A DNA stretch of 64,000 bases from Caprimulgus europaeus (Eukaryota > Chordata > Aves > Caprimulgiformes > Caprimulgidae). This document shows positions 11,939 to 24,239 of this stretch, piece by piece. Below the pieces are notes generated by a model. It was not told where the DNA came from. It saw only the letters and a list, made by a program, of their open reading frames with translations, and did no database searches. The stretch is taken from assembly GCA_907165065.1 (NCBI GenBank), contig OU015528.1, positions 71,591,474 through 71,655,473 on the forward strand, given 5' to 3'. Positions within the stretch are counted from its first letter, which is position 1. Each line of letters starts with the position of its first letter. The position numbers and the translations under genes are program-made.

Positions 11939-12954
11939 GGGAGCAATTCTGTACTGTTCTCAATTGTATGCTCTTCTCCTTGCATCAAGGAAATCTGGAG
12001 ATTTGAGCCAGAGGGGAGCTGTGGAACATTACCTGGGAGATGGGACTTCAGAACACACCATGGTGTGACATTGCCATGCATAAGAAGTGTCTGCGAGACC
12101 AGTTGTCTTGTCAGAAGTCAAATGAGAAACTGACATAATGGAAAATAATTTTGGACTTCTAGATTTAGTTCCTGATCATAGTTTTAACCACTAGTGTCAA
12201 TGAACTGGAGAACAAACCAGAGCTCCTGCGACAGCAAGGAGGTGACTATAGTTATAACCTGAAATCAGTGTGGGATCTTTTGACCAGAGGAGGTAGGAAT
12301 GGGCTGCAGATTCCAGTATCTTTCATGTTAGCTGTTTCAGCTAAAAGCCAGGACACTGATTCAATTTTCTTTTTCTTTTCCTGCATTTGAAAAACACAAT
12401 AGCAAATAAAACTGCAGAACCCTACGTCTCTACTTACCAGACTGTTAAGAAGCTGTTACCAGCTGCTGTCGTTATTGAGTTTAATGCTATCTTGCCCCTC
12501 CTCCAGCTTGCCTTAGCTATCAGCTTCTAGTAATTTCCATGTTTCCAGTAATGGTGCCAGTCTTGTTGGTAGTTCTGTCCTACACACCGTAAACCATGAG
12601 AAAAATGAACTGGGAAACCTATTGAAAAAACCACTCAATAATATTATTAATGTATGACTGCTACTAACCCAGGGACAATCCAAATCACTGCCATAAAGTT
12701 TTAGAGGTGGAAGACTCCATATAGCTCTTCCTGTGCCATCTTATCCCTTAGGAGAAAAGCAAAAGCTATTAAGAATATAATATAAAACTGTTCACAGGTC
12801 TAACTTCAGAAAAACAAACAAGCCAAAGACCTTATGCACAACCATGTAATTAGGTTTCTGTCTGAAACTGGCATTGTTCATTTCCATAAGAGAATTAGGC
12901 ATTAATTACTTTCATTACCCTCCATTGTGCTAGTATGATTCATCATATATATTT
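11939..12954. other. Unassigned non-coding stretch
   Basis: No repeat family or gene recognised. The first 150 bases are relatively GC-rich; the remainder is ordinary AT-rich sequence. Confidence 0.6.
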
Positions 12955-13050
12955 AAAAATGAAGTCATTTAACTACTATTGGCCATAAACCATACTTCTA
13001 ATAAAAATGAAGCCATTTAACTACTGTTGGCCATAAACCATGCTTCTAAT
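12955..13050. repeat. 48-bp tandem duplication
   Basis: Two adjacent 48-base units, 12955-13002 and 13003-13050, both starting AAAAATGAAG and ending CTTCTAAT. They differ at three positions, all transitions (T/C, A/G, A/G). This is a local head-to-tail duplication of non-coding DNA that is moderately old. Confidence 0.95.
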
Positions 13051-13835
13051 TACTCACTTCACTAATGTTCATTTGTCACCTAATTCTTTGATTTTTCTGC
13101 ATTAGTCTATAACAAGCATAAAATAAGAGACCTTACCCTGATGCCAAAGAATATTTAGCTTTGATCATTGTAATCCATCAAATGTCTTAGTGAATCAAAA
13201 TGGAATCTGCAATCCTCTTAACAATCGATATTGATTTGAAAATGGTAATATTTTGGGTAAGCCTCTGAACAATATAATTCTTCTCTTGTGTAAATATGGT
13301 GTTTGATCAAATATATGCATCTGTATTCTCTCCTAGCAAATGATGTAAAGGCAGGAATAGATTAGACTGCAGCACACAATTAACCTAGGGCAGGCTATAA
13401 CATGGGAAGATATAATGCTGTGTGGAACACTTATGCCCTATTAGCAAAAACCAAGCTGATAGAATCGTTGCCCTAAATCAAATCTTAACCATCCTGGCCA
13501 ATTACAACTCCGGCTGCGATGTGCAGTAAATGGATAGGACATAATAAATCTTTCTATTGTACCAGACATATCAAGATACAAATGTGCTTGACTGCATACT
13601 ATTATCTTACAGCTGAGTCTCATGACACTTCATATCTCATTCTGCAGCGAGACTTTAAGTAAGCATATGCTGAATGGTTTAATACAACTTCAGGTGGTGA
13701 CAAATAGCCCCCTTTTGCCAAAGATATTTACAGCAAGCTGCTGGTCGCACACAATGTTACTGTCTTTGTTACTTCAGTCTGCGAAAACAGGGAAGAATAA
13801 GTGGACTTGTCATCTATAGCTGGAATCCACACCAT
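13051..13835. other. Unassigned non-coding stretch
   Basis: No gene or repeat recognised between the tandem duplication and the CR1 copy. Open frames at 13441-13623 and 13622-13819 are short and unremarkable. Confidence 0.6.
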
Positions 13836-14060
13836 GGAGGTTCCACTTAAACTTGGGAAGAAACTTCTTTACAGTAAGGGTGACAGAGCACTGGAACAGG
13901 CTGCCCAGGGAGGTTGTGGAGTCTCCTTCTCTGGAGACATTCAAAACCAGCCTGGATGCCTTCCTGTGTGAACTCATCTAGGTGTTCCTGCTCCGGCAGG
14001 GGGATTGGACTAGATGATCTTTCGAGGTCCCTTCCAATGCCTAACATTCTGTGATTCTGT
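13836..14060 (+). mobile_element. CR1 LINE 3' end
   Basis: Plus-strand CR1 3' fragment of about 225 bp. It contains the ORF2 end (ACTGGAACAGGCTGCCCAGG at 13891-13910, then 'GGAGACATTCAAAACC'), the 3' region with GGGGGATTGGACTAGATGAT, GGTCCCTTCCAATG, and a terminal ATTCTGTGATTCTGT repeat. It is well preserved compared with the older CR1 fragments in the window and is a typical strongly 5'-truncated insertion. Confidence 0.95.
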
Positions 14061-16066
14061 AATTGCTCACTTTACTGTGAAATTTTATTTTGAAAACAAA
14101 GAGATAAAAGTGATCAGTTTTATTTCATGATTCTCAGACTTTAACTAGTTGCTGCTTGTTTGGCCTACCAGCAATAGATGGTAACATAGAAATCCAAGTA
14201 AAATCTCTTAAATCTCACTACTTACATGTGACTACCGTTGTCCAGCAACTATCCTGAAAGCTTGAGCCAAAACTATTGCTGTTTGCTGTAATGAGTGGTT
14301 TGTATTGGAAATGTGACATGTTTTATAGTTTTGTACAATGATGTAAACCTGTACAAATGCATATTAGCAGATGCTGTTATTGCAGACACAATATTAGGCA
14401 TTGTTCTGAAGAGAATGACAGAGTTAAAATTAATAGGCTAAATTTGTAGCCGTTAGGAGTTGATGTCATGCCATTGCCTTGTTGCCCACTTTCCAATCAT
14501 TGTGTAATTTTTCTCTTTAATTAACAAGGCATAACAGTGAAAGGTTAATTCTAGACAAGAAGGTTCTTCTAATGTCCCTTAGAACTGCAGAATGTCACCA
14601 CTCAGTTGGAATGCAAGCTCAGAGGGATGCTCATATATAGTTACAAGTCAGCTGTTTCTCACTAAGGCAGTTCTCTGCTGGCTGAGTTAGTCTGATTTCT
14701 CCTGGTTTTGCCTCTCAGCAATACAGCAAGCAAAGCTCTGCTTTCTCAGAGACCATTAGCCAGTTAAAACAGTGGTCTGGCAAATGTACAGGGCAGAAAT
14801 CACAGCCATATATTAATTATGCAGATCTTTTTAATGTTGTACAATTGCTACAAACCTCCTTTCAATTTCACGTTTCTTATCAGCTGGGTATAACATTGAC
14901 ATCATGGTTGCCTCGACTGTGGCCCCATCCCTTCTCTATTTCTCCACTGAGTCACAGATGTTAAATAGATTTTGCTGGAACAATAACTGGCATACAGACC
15001 TGAAGTGTAGTACACCAGGTGAAATGGGAATGCAGGGGGGATGTCGGAAAAGCTGTGTCATATCAAGCTGCCAGCAATGGAAATGGGCATAATTGCAACT
15101 TCAGTGTGGATATACTTTAATAGAAAAGGGAAGGACATAGCCGAATGCAACTGGAGCAAATTCAAGAAGCATCTGACTGGTAAGAATTTGAGCATGTGTA
15201 ATGTTATTTTTATGATAAACATTCTGGCCAAACAAGTACTTGGCAGTTTTCCTCTGAGGCTGTTTTTTAATGTTTTTGTTGGCCTCAGTTTCATTAGCCT
15301 AAAATGTGTCAGTGGTTTTGTAGAAAAGCAATACCCATAAATTACTCTTGTATTATAGTTGTCACGGTGATAAATGAAGAGAGATTAATTAAATGTATAT
15401 TCAAATGAACTCCATTGACTTTAAAGTTTTTTTATAGGCTGGGATTTCACTAAGGCTTGGTAGTGGTGTCATGGAAAGAGGAAACTTTTGTCTGGAAACT
15501 TCTGAAGTTTGAGTGTCTGGTAATACACAGAAGGCGCTGGAGGATTGTGGCTTTAAACGTAGCACCTGGGTGCCCCTTTGTGGGCTGTGATGTTATTGCA
15601 CTGGTGGGGACTCTCAAGGTACCTGCAGAATTTAATTACCTATGATTGTTGGTATCTGTTTGATGTTTATACACTTTGCAAAAACATGTCATTTCAAAAT
15701 TACACTTTTTCTGCTTCAGTATCTTTGCTGTCTCATTTCGTGGTATAAAATATCCGCCTGATATTCCAGCACAGCATAGCACTGCGCTAAACTACAAGGC
15801 AGATTAATGTTATGAGTCATTTATTATCCACATTTGAGGCAAAACACAGACATAAAAGTAGAAATATTACTGTGAGTATGAGGAAACGCAAGCAGAGACT
15901 AAAGAACCAAGAACAATTATCAGCAGATAAAGAGGCATAATCTTCCATCCAGAAAAAAAAAAAATAACCTAACAGAATCTTGGTGCTACTCATACCAGCA
16001 TGAACAAAATAATAGATCAGAAAAAGATATATATTATGTATTATAATGGCTATAACAGTTGCATTA
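14061..16066. other. Unassigned non-coding stretch
   Basis: No gene or repeat family recognised. The segment 14400-14560 has a mixed, non-repetitive texture that could be conserved non-coding DNA, but this cannot be shown from one sequence. An A run lies at 15953-15963. Confidence 0.55.
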
Positions 16067-17640
16067 ATCACAGAATCACAGAGTGGATGAGGTTGTAAGG
16101 GACCTCTGGAGATCATCTGGTCCACCCCCCTCCCACCCCCCCACCCTTCGCCCCCCACCCCGCTTAAGCAGGGCCACCTAGTTGCCCAGAAAGATGTTCA
16201 GTCAGGTTTTGACTGTGTATAAGGACAGAGATTCCAGAACCTCTGTAGACAATCTGTACTAGTGCTCAGTCATCCTCTCAGTGAAGAAGTATTTCCTGGT
16301 GTTCAGATGGAACCTCTTATTTGTGCCCATTGCCTCTTGTCCTGTCATAGGGCACCACTGAAAATAGCCTGGCTCTTTACACCTTCCCCTCAGGTATTTA
16401 AACACCTTAAAAGATACCTTCTGAGCCTTCTCTTCCTCAAGCTGAGAAACCCCAGCTCACTCAGCCCCTCCTCATATGTCAGGTCCTCCAAGCCCTTATT
16501 CATCCTTATACCCCTTCACTGGACTTGCTCCAACCCATGTGTCTCCTGCGTTAGGGAGCCCTGAACTGAACACAGCACTCTGAATGTGTCTCATCTGTGC
16601 TAAGCATAGGGAAAAGAGCATATCTCTTGAGCTGATTATGATTCCCAGTAGGCTGTTGACCTTCCTTGCTGTGAAGGTGTATTGCTGGCTCATGATCAAA
16701 TTGGTGTCCAACAGGATCCTCAAGAACCTTTTCTGTGTGTCTGCTTTCCAGCTGGTAGATATTCTGTACTGGCACATGGGATATTCCTCCCCAAGAGGAT
16801 AACTTGGCATTTCCCTTTGTTGAACTTCGCAAAGTTCCTGTTGGTTCATTTCTTCAACTTGTTGAGGTTTCTGTGAGTGTCAGCACAAAGGTCTAGTGCA
16901 TCAGCCACTCCTCTTAAATTTGTGTTGTCTTCAAACTTGCTGAGGTCGCACTCCAGGTCATTAATATGTTGAACAGTACTGGCTCTGGTATCAACTCCTG
17001 GGGTATTCCACTAGTGACTGACCTCTGGCTAGACTTCATATTACTGATCAATACCCTCTTCATCCAACAGTTTAGCCAGTTTTCAATTCATCTTACTGTC
17101 CATTTATCTGAATCATACTTTATGAATTTGTCTATGAGGATATTATGGCAGACAGTGTTGAAAGCCCTGTTAAAATAAATGACATCCCATGTTCTCCCCT
17201 CCTCCACTGGTTTAGTTATTTTTGTGTAGAAGGCTATCAATTTGGTGAGGCATGACTTCACTTTTATAACTTCATGCTGACTGCTCCCTCTTATCCTTCA
17301 TATTTTGGGACTTGTTTGTTCCAGAAGGACTTGCTTCCTCACATTCGTGGAAACAAGATGAGGTTGACTAGTATTTTGTTTTCCAGATCCTTCTTGCCTC
17401 TTTTGAAGATAGCAGTGACATTTGCTTTCTTACAGTCCCTCAATTGCCATGACTTTTCAGTGATTAATAAGAGTAGCCTCTCAACAGCATCAGCCAGTTC
17501 CCTTAGCACTTGTGAGTGCATCCTGTTGGGTCCATGTGTCTGTCCACTTTGTTTAAATGTTCCTTAGCTTGATTCTCTGATACAGAGGGTAAGCCTATTT
17601 ATTCCCCAATTAAGACTGATGATTCATTGTGCTCCTTCAG
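16067..17640 (-). mobile_element. CR1 LINE, long minus-strand copy
   Basis: The longest CR1 in the window, about 1.57 kb, read on the minus strand. Its 3' end is at the left: ATCACAGAATCACAGAG (tail repeat) and GGGACCTCTGGAGATCATCT (reverse of the GATGATC/GGTCCC terminus). Moving right come the ORF2 end, the thumb region (16390-16900), the RT core near 16950-17260, and the upstream RT blocks to about 17600. A C-rich expansion interrupts the 3' region at about 16122-16163. Stops and frameshifts are present throughout. The right limit is approximate because similarity fades. Confidence 0.92.
17339..17521 (-). pseudogene. CR1 ORF2 reverse transcriptase N-terminal fragment
   Basis: Sixty-codon open frame inside the minus-strand CR1. 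It begins MHSQVLRELADAVE, has KSW at residues 23-25 and VTAIFKRGKK at 35-44. These match the 'LRELAD…SWQ…N.TPIFKKGKK' segment that precedes the catalytic palm in CR1 and related LINEs. Downstream on the minus strand, at about 17183-17138, the block that should carry the first catalytic aspartate reads YFNRAFNTV. Against the family pattern YLDFSKAFDTV, the L-D pair is missing and the second D is N. The enzyme is therefore dead. Confidence 0.85.
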
Positions 17641-18764
17641 AAATAGAGAAAAAATAGACTTTGACTTGAAGAAGAAATCACAACAGAAGAGGCACACAAG
17701 GAAAGAATCATCTCATTTGTGTCCCTGTAGAACCAAAATTTGGAGCAAAGCATACTGTTTAACATTAAATTGGGTGACAGTAATACGAACTTGCCTCAGG
17801 TTTTTTTTGTGTTCCTGTCTAGTCTAACATACACTGACCACCAAAGACCTGGGGAAAAAGTTCAATAGCTTTGTTCCACACAGAACAATTCCCTGAAAGT
17901 TTAAAATTTTCTCTTTTATCTCAAGTATGTGCTTTGAGAGATGTGGAAAAGAGAATCTTAAGTTCCATTTCTGCCACTACAAAGCAATTCTGGGTGAGTG
18001 GTGAAGTCTAGGGTTAATTTTACAGGGAATATATTATTTTTTTTTAAATTAAGTTTTCTGATAAACCAGAGCATCTGTACCCCTATTATTATTAAGAAAA
18101 TATTTCAAAGCATTAAATGAAAACCAACAACAGAGGTTCTTAGTCCCGCTTTTTTCTGGTATCTATCATGGGCTGGACCATATTCCCCTGGCCCACAGCT
18201 CTGGATATGTCAGTATTGTGTACCATGATTGTTCCTCACAGCATATTTCACTATATTTCACTCAAGTCTGAGAGGAAAACAGGCATCAAAACATTTGAAT
18301 TTCCAGTGAGATCTGTCATCTGGCTTTTTCTCAGGGTTTGTCCTTATCTTAATTTGATATGTCTACCATCCACCACTTATCATTGCCTATTAACTAGCTT
18401 CTTGTCTTGTTGCATTTTTTTTTTCATTTTCTCACAAAAATCATATCATGGAGGCAAGTTGGAAATTGTATCATACACCAAGCTGCCATATCAATGAAAG
18501 ATAAAGTTAAATGTTTCATTAATAATTACAGGAAATTTCTAAACTTCATGGAAAAGCTCTAGCACTAGACAGTAGATGTTGCATAGAGGGATATCCCTAA
18601 AAGTCAGCTTACCTCCATAGTTTGGGTCCTGAACAGCATGCATGGGAGGTAATCTCCTTCCTTATTTTATTAAATGATTGATCAGTGTGCAATATATGGA
18701 AGCACTTGCAGAGATGAACACCAGAATCTAAGACTGACTACCCCAGATGAGTGCTGACACAGTA
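17641..18764. other. Unassigned non-coding stretch
   Basis: No gene recognised. A weak MIR-like resemblance is visible at about 17955-18010 ('ccatttctgccactac…ctgggtgagt'), too diverged to call. Confidence 0.5.
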
Positions 18765-18970
18765 CATAGAATCATAAGATCGTTTAGGTTGGAAAACACC
18801 TTTAAGATCAAGTCCAACTATTAACCTAACACTGTCAAGTGTTGCCACGTGTCACCAAGTGTTAAACCATGTCCCTAAGCACCACATCTACATGTCTTTT
18901 AAGTATCTCCAGGAATGGTGACTCCACCACTTCCCTGGGCAGCCTGTTTCAATACTTGAAAACCCTTTTG
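18765..18970 (-). mobile_element. CR1 LINE 3' end, minus strand
   Basis: The plus strand reads CATAGAATCATAAGATCGTT, TTAGGTTGGAAAACACCTTT, ACCATGTCCCTAAGCACC, ACTTCCCTGGGCAGCCTGTT, the reverse complement of a CR1 3' end of the type whose terminus reads 'acttggcagtgttaggttaa'. The same subfamily type forms the split copy at 29150-30436. A small local expansion (AAGTGTTGCCACGTGTCACC followed by AAGTGTTA) sits at 18836-18866. There is no coding potential. Confidence 0.92.
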
Positions 18971-20129
18971 CCTCTGTCTTTCCTTCTCTTTTATTCAGTG
19001 TTAATTGAAAACCCTTTTTTTCTAAGTCAGTATTATTAAGCTGCAGAAACATGTTCCCCCTCTGTGCTTTTTTTCTCACTGCATTCTTAATTTTTTTTCC
19101 TGCCAAATGACACATCTTCAACTGAAGAAGTGCAGATACTCACAATACACATTCTCGACTTAAAAACCTAGAGAAAAAAAATCAACATTGTCAGTTCCAC
19201 TAGGTAGAAAGATACCTGTCATTCAGGGCTGCTAAAACTATTTTCTGGAGCCTGCCTGCTATAAACAAGGATGAGTGCAAAAGATACCTGGAGATTTGGG
19301 GCCGTGAAACTGTACCACAACTTTATTATGGTGTTCTCTGGATACTGAAAGAAATCCCTTCAAACAAACTCTTGCTGTCCAATGCCTAATTCCAAACTCC
19401 TCTTTGTCCTGTATATGAATTCCTTTTGTCACAGCTCCTACCTGCATGTGAGCGTGCTGTACTGTGTCTTTCAGCTGGCTAGTCTTTAGCCTTGCTCTGA
19501 GCCTCCCTCTGATAGACTAGATCCCCTGCCTGCTTCCTTTCTTCCACTTAACTTTCTTTTAAACTCTTGCTAGCTCCCCATAGGCCTTTAATAGCAACTT
19601 GACTTGGTTCCTATTTTAAATGTTACTGCAACAATAGCAGCAAGAGTAGCTTATTTTTAATGGAAACTGTATTTATGTGGACAGTGCTGGTTTTCCTATA
19701 GTTCATGGCTGAGAGTGTAAATGAAATTTTCAAGTTTTTTCTATGCATTGTGCAAAATGATTCAGAGCCTTGTTTATCCTTTTTTTCCATTGAAACAGAT
19801 ATAACAGAAAGGACAAGAGTTCAAAGTCAACGAGTTCCTCTTGCACGACTTTCCATCAGCATAGCTGTGTACTTAGTTTTGTAGAGAACACTGTCAATTA
19901 AATTAGATAAAGAGGTCCATCATAAACTAGATTCTCAAAATGTCCTGGACACAATGCCCACGAGATACAACATCTCAAGAGAGAGCAGCATGTTTGCCTT
20001 CAGTACAGAACAAACCTGTGATTACAATCATCACTATAGTATATCTGAAGCACCTTTGAAAAAAAAAGAGGAATTATTATCTGGAAGTTAATTCACCCAT
20101 GGTGGACTTGGGACAGTTAGAACATACGT
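18971..20129. other. Unassigned non-coding stretch
   Basis: No repeat or gene recognised; short T runs only. Confidence 0.55.
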
Positions 20130-20210
20130 AAAGAAATTAATTCTTAGACAGATTACTGAATCTATGCTCATCTTTAGTTCTCCATATATGAAACTGGGCT
20201 AATATTTTCT
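20130..20210 (+). repeat. MIR-like ancient SINE 3' part
   Basis: The stretch 'ttagacagattactgaatct', then 'gttctccatatatgaaactg', then 'ggctaatatt', follows the order of the MIR segment 'cttgggcaaattacttaacc', 'gtttcctcatctgtaaaatg', 'ggaataata'. The match is at motif level only and the borders are uncertain. Confidence 0.45.
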
Positions 20211-20329
20211 GATCTAGCAGGAGTGTCAATATTCTATATTGACAACATCATGAAGAACAAAAATTCAAAGTAAAATTTAGTTGTACAACCTAAATTCTGC
20301 CTTTATACAGTGAGACATGGTATTTTAAG

Positions 20330-21105
20330 CTCAGGAAATGGGGCTACGTAAACCTCATGAGTTTTAATAAGGTCAAGTGCAAGGTCCTGCACTTGGTATC
20401 AATACAGGCTGGGGATGAAGGCATTGAGAGCAGCCCTGTGCAGAAGGACTTGGGGGTACTGGTGAATGAAAAGCTGAACACAAGCTGTCAACATGCACTT
20501 GCAGCCCAGAAGGCCAACACACAAGAAGTGTGGCCAGCAGGTTGAGGGAGGTGATTCTGCCCCTCTACTCCACTCTGGTGAGACCCCACCTGGAATACTG
20601 CATCCAGCTCTGGAGTCCTCAGCACAGGAAAGACATGGACCTGTTGGAGCGGGTCCAGAGAAAGGCCACAAAAAATATCAGAGGGCTGGAACACCTCTCC
20701 TATGAAGAAAGGCTGAGAGAGTTGGGGTTGCTTAGCCTGGAGAAGAGAAGACTCCAAGGAGACCCTATTGCAGCCTTTCAGTGCTTAAAGGGGGCCTAAA
20801 AGAAAGATGGGGACAGACTTTTTAGCAGGGCCTGTTGCAATAGGACAAGGGATAATGGTTTTAAACTAAAAGAAGATAGATTTAGACTATATATAAGGAA
20901 GACATTTTTTACAATGAAAGTGGTGAAACACTGGAACAGGTTGCCCAGAGAGGTGGTGGATGCCCCATCCCTGGAAACATTCAAGGTTGGGTTGGACAGG
21001 GCTTTGAGCAACCTGACCTAGTTGAAGGTGTTCATGCTCATTGCAGGGGATTGGACTAGATGATCTTTAGATGTCCCTTCCAACACAAACTATTCTATGA
21101 TATTA
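20330..21105 (+). mobile_element. CR1 LINE 3' portion
   Basis: Plus-strand CR1 of about 775 bp. It runs from GTGCAAGGTCCTGCACTTGG through the conserved C-terminal part of ORF2 to the 3' end (GGGATTGGACTAGATGATCT at 21046-21065, GTCCCTTCCAAC, and a TATTCTATGATATTA tail). The order of blocks is intact. Compared with other copies, a short segment after 'GCAGCCCAGAAGGCCAACA' looks deleted or rearranged. The ORF2 end is open for 89 codons and then hits a TAA. Confidence 0.95.
20530..20799 (+). pseudogene. CR1 ORF2 C-terminal fragment
   Basis: Open frame of 89 codons containing [20 protein letters not shown] (residues 5-24), [11 protein letters not shown] and [20 protein letters not shown], the standard C-terminal region of CR1 ORF2 after the reverse transcriptase palm. 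The frame ends at a TAA in 'GGGGCCTAAAAGAAAGATGG'; similarity to the ORF2 end continues beyond it (…GDRLF…HWNRLPREVVDAPSLETF-like, about 20810-21000). The conceptual product lacks the endonuclease and the catalytic domain, so it is non-functional. Confidence 0.9.
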
Positions 21106-24100
21106 GCGCTTATTCACAGATTTTTTTTAAGGAAATGTTATATAGCACTTTTTTTTTCTTTTAATTGCATCTAGATTATTAGGTGGAACTTGAAACTTGA
21201 CTGAAACCATGCCTGGTTCTTACACCTAACATAGGTGTTGACTCATAGAAATGTTAGATACAAACTCTCAGGCAGGAAACCCTGCTAAGCCTAAAGTAAT
21301 ACTAACATTTGAATGCCTTACTCAGCTGTCTCTGCAAGAGATCCAGACCTCTTAATTTACTACCTCTCTCTCTTAACAAGGATGCAATTTAATTGGCTTC
21401 TGGCAGTTCAGGAAACTGTGCAGAAATGTCTGGCATCTCGATCCTCTTGGGGGAAAGTACAGCTAACACTTACCAAGACCATGTTTAATGTTATGGCCTG
21501 TGCCAATATCATGTTGTCTTTATATAATTGTCCAGAAGCCAAATCACACACCCCTGGGTGAGACCATTCTACATACATAGCGGGACAAAGCTCAGACTGT
21601 GAAAGGAGGACCTAACCATGAATTATCCTGGTGAAAGCACTACGCTCACACATGTTGAGGGAGACGCAAGGTTTCAAACCCATCTTCCAGGAATGTGTAT
21701 TTTTTATTACTCCCTTGCCAAGTTTATTAAAATCACCTCCCAGGGCAGGGACCAGAAGTCTCTCCTTCCCAGTTTTTGTCAAGTCTTTTGTTCTCTCCCT
21801 GACTGTTGCACACCTGACTGCATGGTGGCTGACCTTCAGCAGGAAGGAGGAAGGTTTTTTTACTCAAGGCATTGTGTGGTGCTTAGGGCACTCCTCCGGG
21901 ATGAGAATAGAAAGGGTCACTTCCTCAGGCTAATAAGAGCCAAAAAAGACCTAGATGACTCGGTGCATTTGTGAGAACTGAGCAAAGCTGCTACCTCATC
22001 AGATGAAGGTAATTGTAGCCTTGACTCTTTCTGTGTCTTCGGACATCTCTGGGGAACAGAACAGAAACAGCTGTCTATCTAGCAGGATTGCATTAAAACT
22101 CCCATCTTCGTAGAGCAGACCATTCAGAACAGTCATGGGTGACTGAGGTTACATCAGTTGAGGTTGCTGAGGTTGCAGGGAGCTTTAAGCAAAGTAGGAA
22201 AGTACCTAAAGAGCAGAGATCTATATGGTTAGGCAAAGTGGGATTGCTGTCTTACAACACTCTGAATGTAGTTCTAATTGGAGAAGATTCTTCTGCGTTG
22301 TTTTGAAGTAATGATGCCTTTAGCATATTATTTATTATGTCTTTTTCAAAGACAACACTGTGGTCACTAACATGACAACTAATTTGACTGTTCACTTTCT
22401 TACTATATGCAAAAAGTGAAATAATAATAGCAGCAATAGCAATAAAGAATACAGCTTTTGAGGGTATATTGCTAGCCAAAATGTGCTCTCAAATATACTG
22501 GCACTAATGAATCAGCTGAAGATGCGGTGGGAAACTGGGACCAGCTCATCTAAAAATTGGACACAACTCTAGTTTGAAAATCTGTAAAAAGGTTGGTTGT
22601 GTGTTTTAATTTTTTTTCTCTTCAGACTTTTTTTTTTTTTTAACTGTGCTAACGTTTACAAATTCCCAAATGCTTAAAACTTAATCATCAGTAGTTGAGT
22701 AGAAGACTGAAGGACAATTGTAGCAGAGCTGTTTATCTGCTTGGATAGGATTCATTTCCTCAGCCCTTACTTGACACAAAAACAGATGTACCTCTGTCAT
22801 TCCTCTGACCTGTGTGGTAAGATGAACAGCTAGGCTGATACATTTATTGATCAGAGAAAAAAAGCACTCCATGGGAAATAAGCTATAGATGCCTTGCTGT
22901 GAAATTGAAGATTTAACATCTGTCCCATGCAGATGGTAATTAATCTTGAATCTGTAATGCCCACAATTGGTTGGTTGACAACATTACTTTCTTAATCTGG
23001 GAGCACGGATAAACAAATGTATTGGATTGCTCTGTGGGTAACATTTTATGAATGTGTTATAATTACATATGCAGCCCATAAATCAGATAAATTTCTCATC
23101 TACATTGCTAATTGTGTTTATTATTGGAAATGCTTCTCATGTTGCTTCGTATTCACTAACTGGTTGATTTCCCACTGTTGCAATCCCACACTCATGTAGG
23201 AATTGAAATCTTTACTGCTGCAGAAATTTTAGGAACTATTGAATATTCTCCTACTTCTAATTACCTGGTAGCTAGGTGCATGCATATAAAGATATCTGGA
23301 GTATTAATTTTGATTTTCCTTTATTTTACTTCATAGAATCTGAAATTATGAAATAAATCTTATTGTCTAGATGATAGTATTTGGGTTATTAGATTTTAAC
23401 AGTTGCTTTTATATCCCTTTCTGCCCTGATACAGCTTTACCCTTTGCATATCTACACCGCTACTTTGCATTCTGAAACTGAATTTCTTTTTTCCCATATC
23501 TTCCTCTAGGGATATTTTATGTGGATTTCTGTAGATATATCTACCTTCTTGGCAGGATCTTAGCACTTCCAGATTTTAATTTCCCAGTTATTCTTGTACA
23601 TGTATTTTACTGTAACTAGAACAGCTACTAGAGTACAAAATGCTGAAGTTGCTGAAATTAAGCTGGGAGTCTGCATCAAAAAAAAATCTTCCAGAATCAG
23701 GGATGTTTGCAGTAACGGAATCTATGTCCCAAGAAAGTTACCTGTAAGAAGGGGGAATTTTGAAATTTTGTCTGAACCTGGTTAGACTTAGAGGTTTCAA
23801 GTTGATACTATTTGATATGAATTACATGCTAGTTTAGGCACGTAACAATTCACGTGTGTATTTAGAATCCAGACTATGGTAAATTATAGTTCCTTCTCTG
23901 ATGTATGTTATTAGCCTGGGGGAACTGGATAGCTTGTGTTGAGTAAATACTGAGTCATTATAGCACATCATGATATTTGAATTAAATCACAACTGTCACA
24001 CTCTAGTGTGGGCTGCTTGACATTGGGGTGTGAGGGGAAGAAGGAGAGAAGGTGCTTTCCCTCTTGAGTTATGTAGGCAGAGTTTTTTCTCCCACTGTTT

Positions 24101-24239
24101 TCTCCTCTGCACTGGCACTGGGAGGGCTTTACCTGATATTTCTGCCTGTACCACAAGTAGCATCAGAACACAGTCCAACAACAGTAATTGATTTCATCTT
24201 GGCCTCTGAACAGATATCAGCAGATGTCTGAAGCTTTTG
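21106..24239. other. Unassigned non-coding stretch
   Basis: No gene recognised. The part 21600-21990 is more GC-rich and holds overlapping open frames of 100 and 118 codons. Its phrases 'ggtttcaaacccatcttcca' and 'gtggtgcttagggcactcc' resemble old amniote repeats, but I cannot assign a family. T runs lie at 21121-21129 and 22628-22641. Confidence 0.5.

Noticed and set aside
15041..15340. 99-codon open frame with a GTAAGAA donor-like site at 15180
   Set aside because: No convincing acceptor, no recognisable protein, and an overlapping antisense frame of similar length.
16496..16849. Open frames of 93-117 codons on both strands
   Set aside because: They lie inside the minus-strand CR1 copy. 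The plus-strand frames are shadows, and the minus-strand ones are broken ORF2 pieces.
20399..20757. Minus-strand open frames of about 90 codons
   Set aside because: They are antisense shadows of the CR1 ORF2 end.
22252..22479. Minus-strand frame with a hydrophobic start that looks like a signal anchor
   Set aside because: The hydrophobic part comes from an AATAATAGCAGCAATAGC-type low-complexity stretch, and there is no other support.
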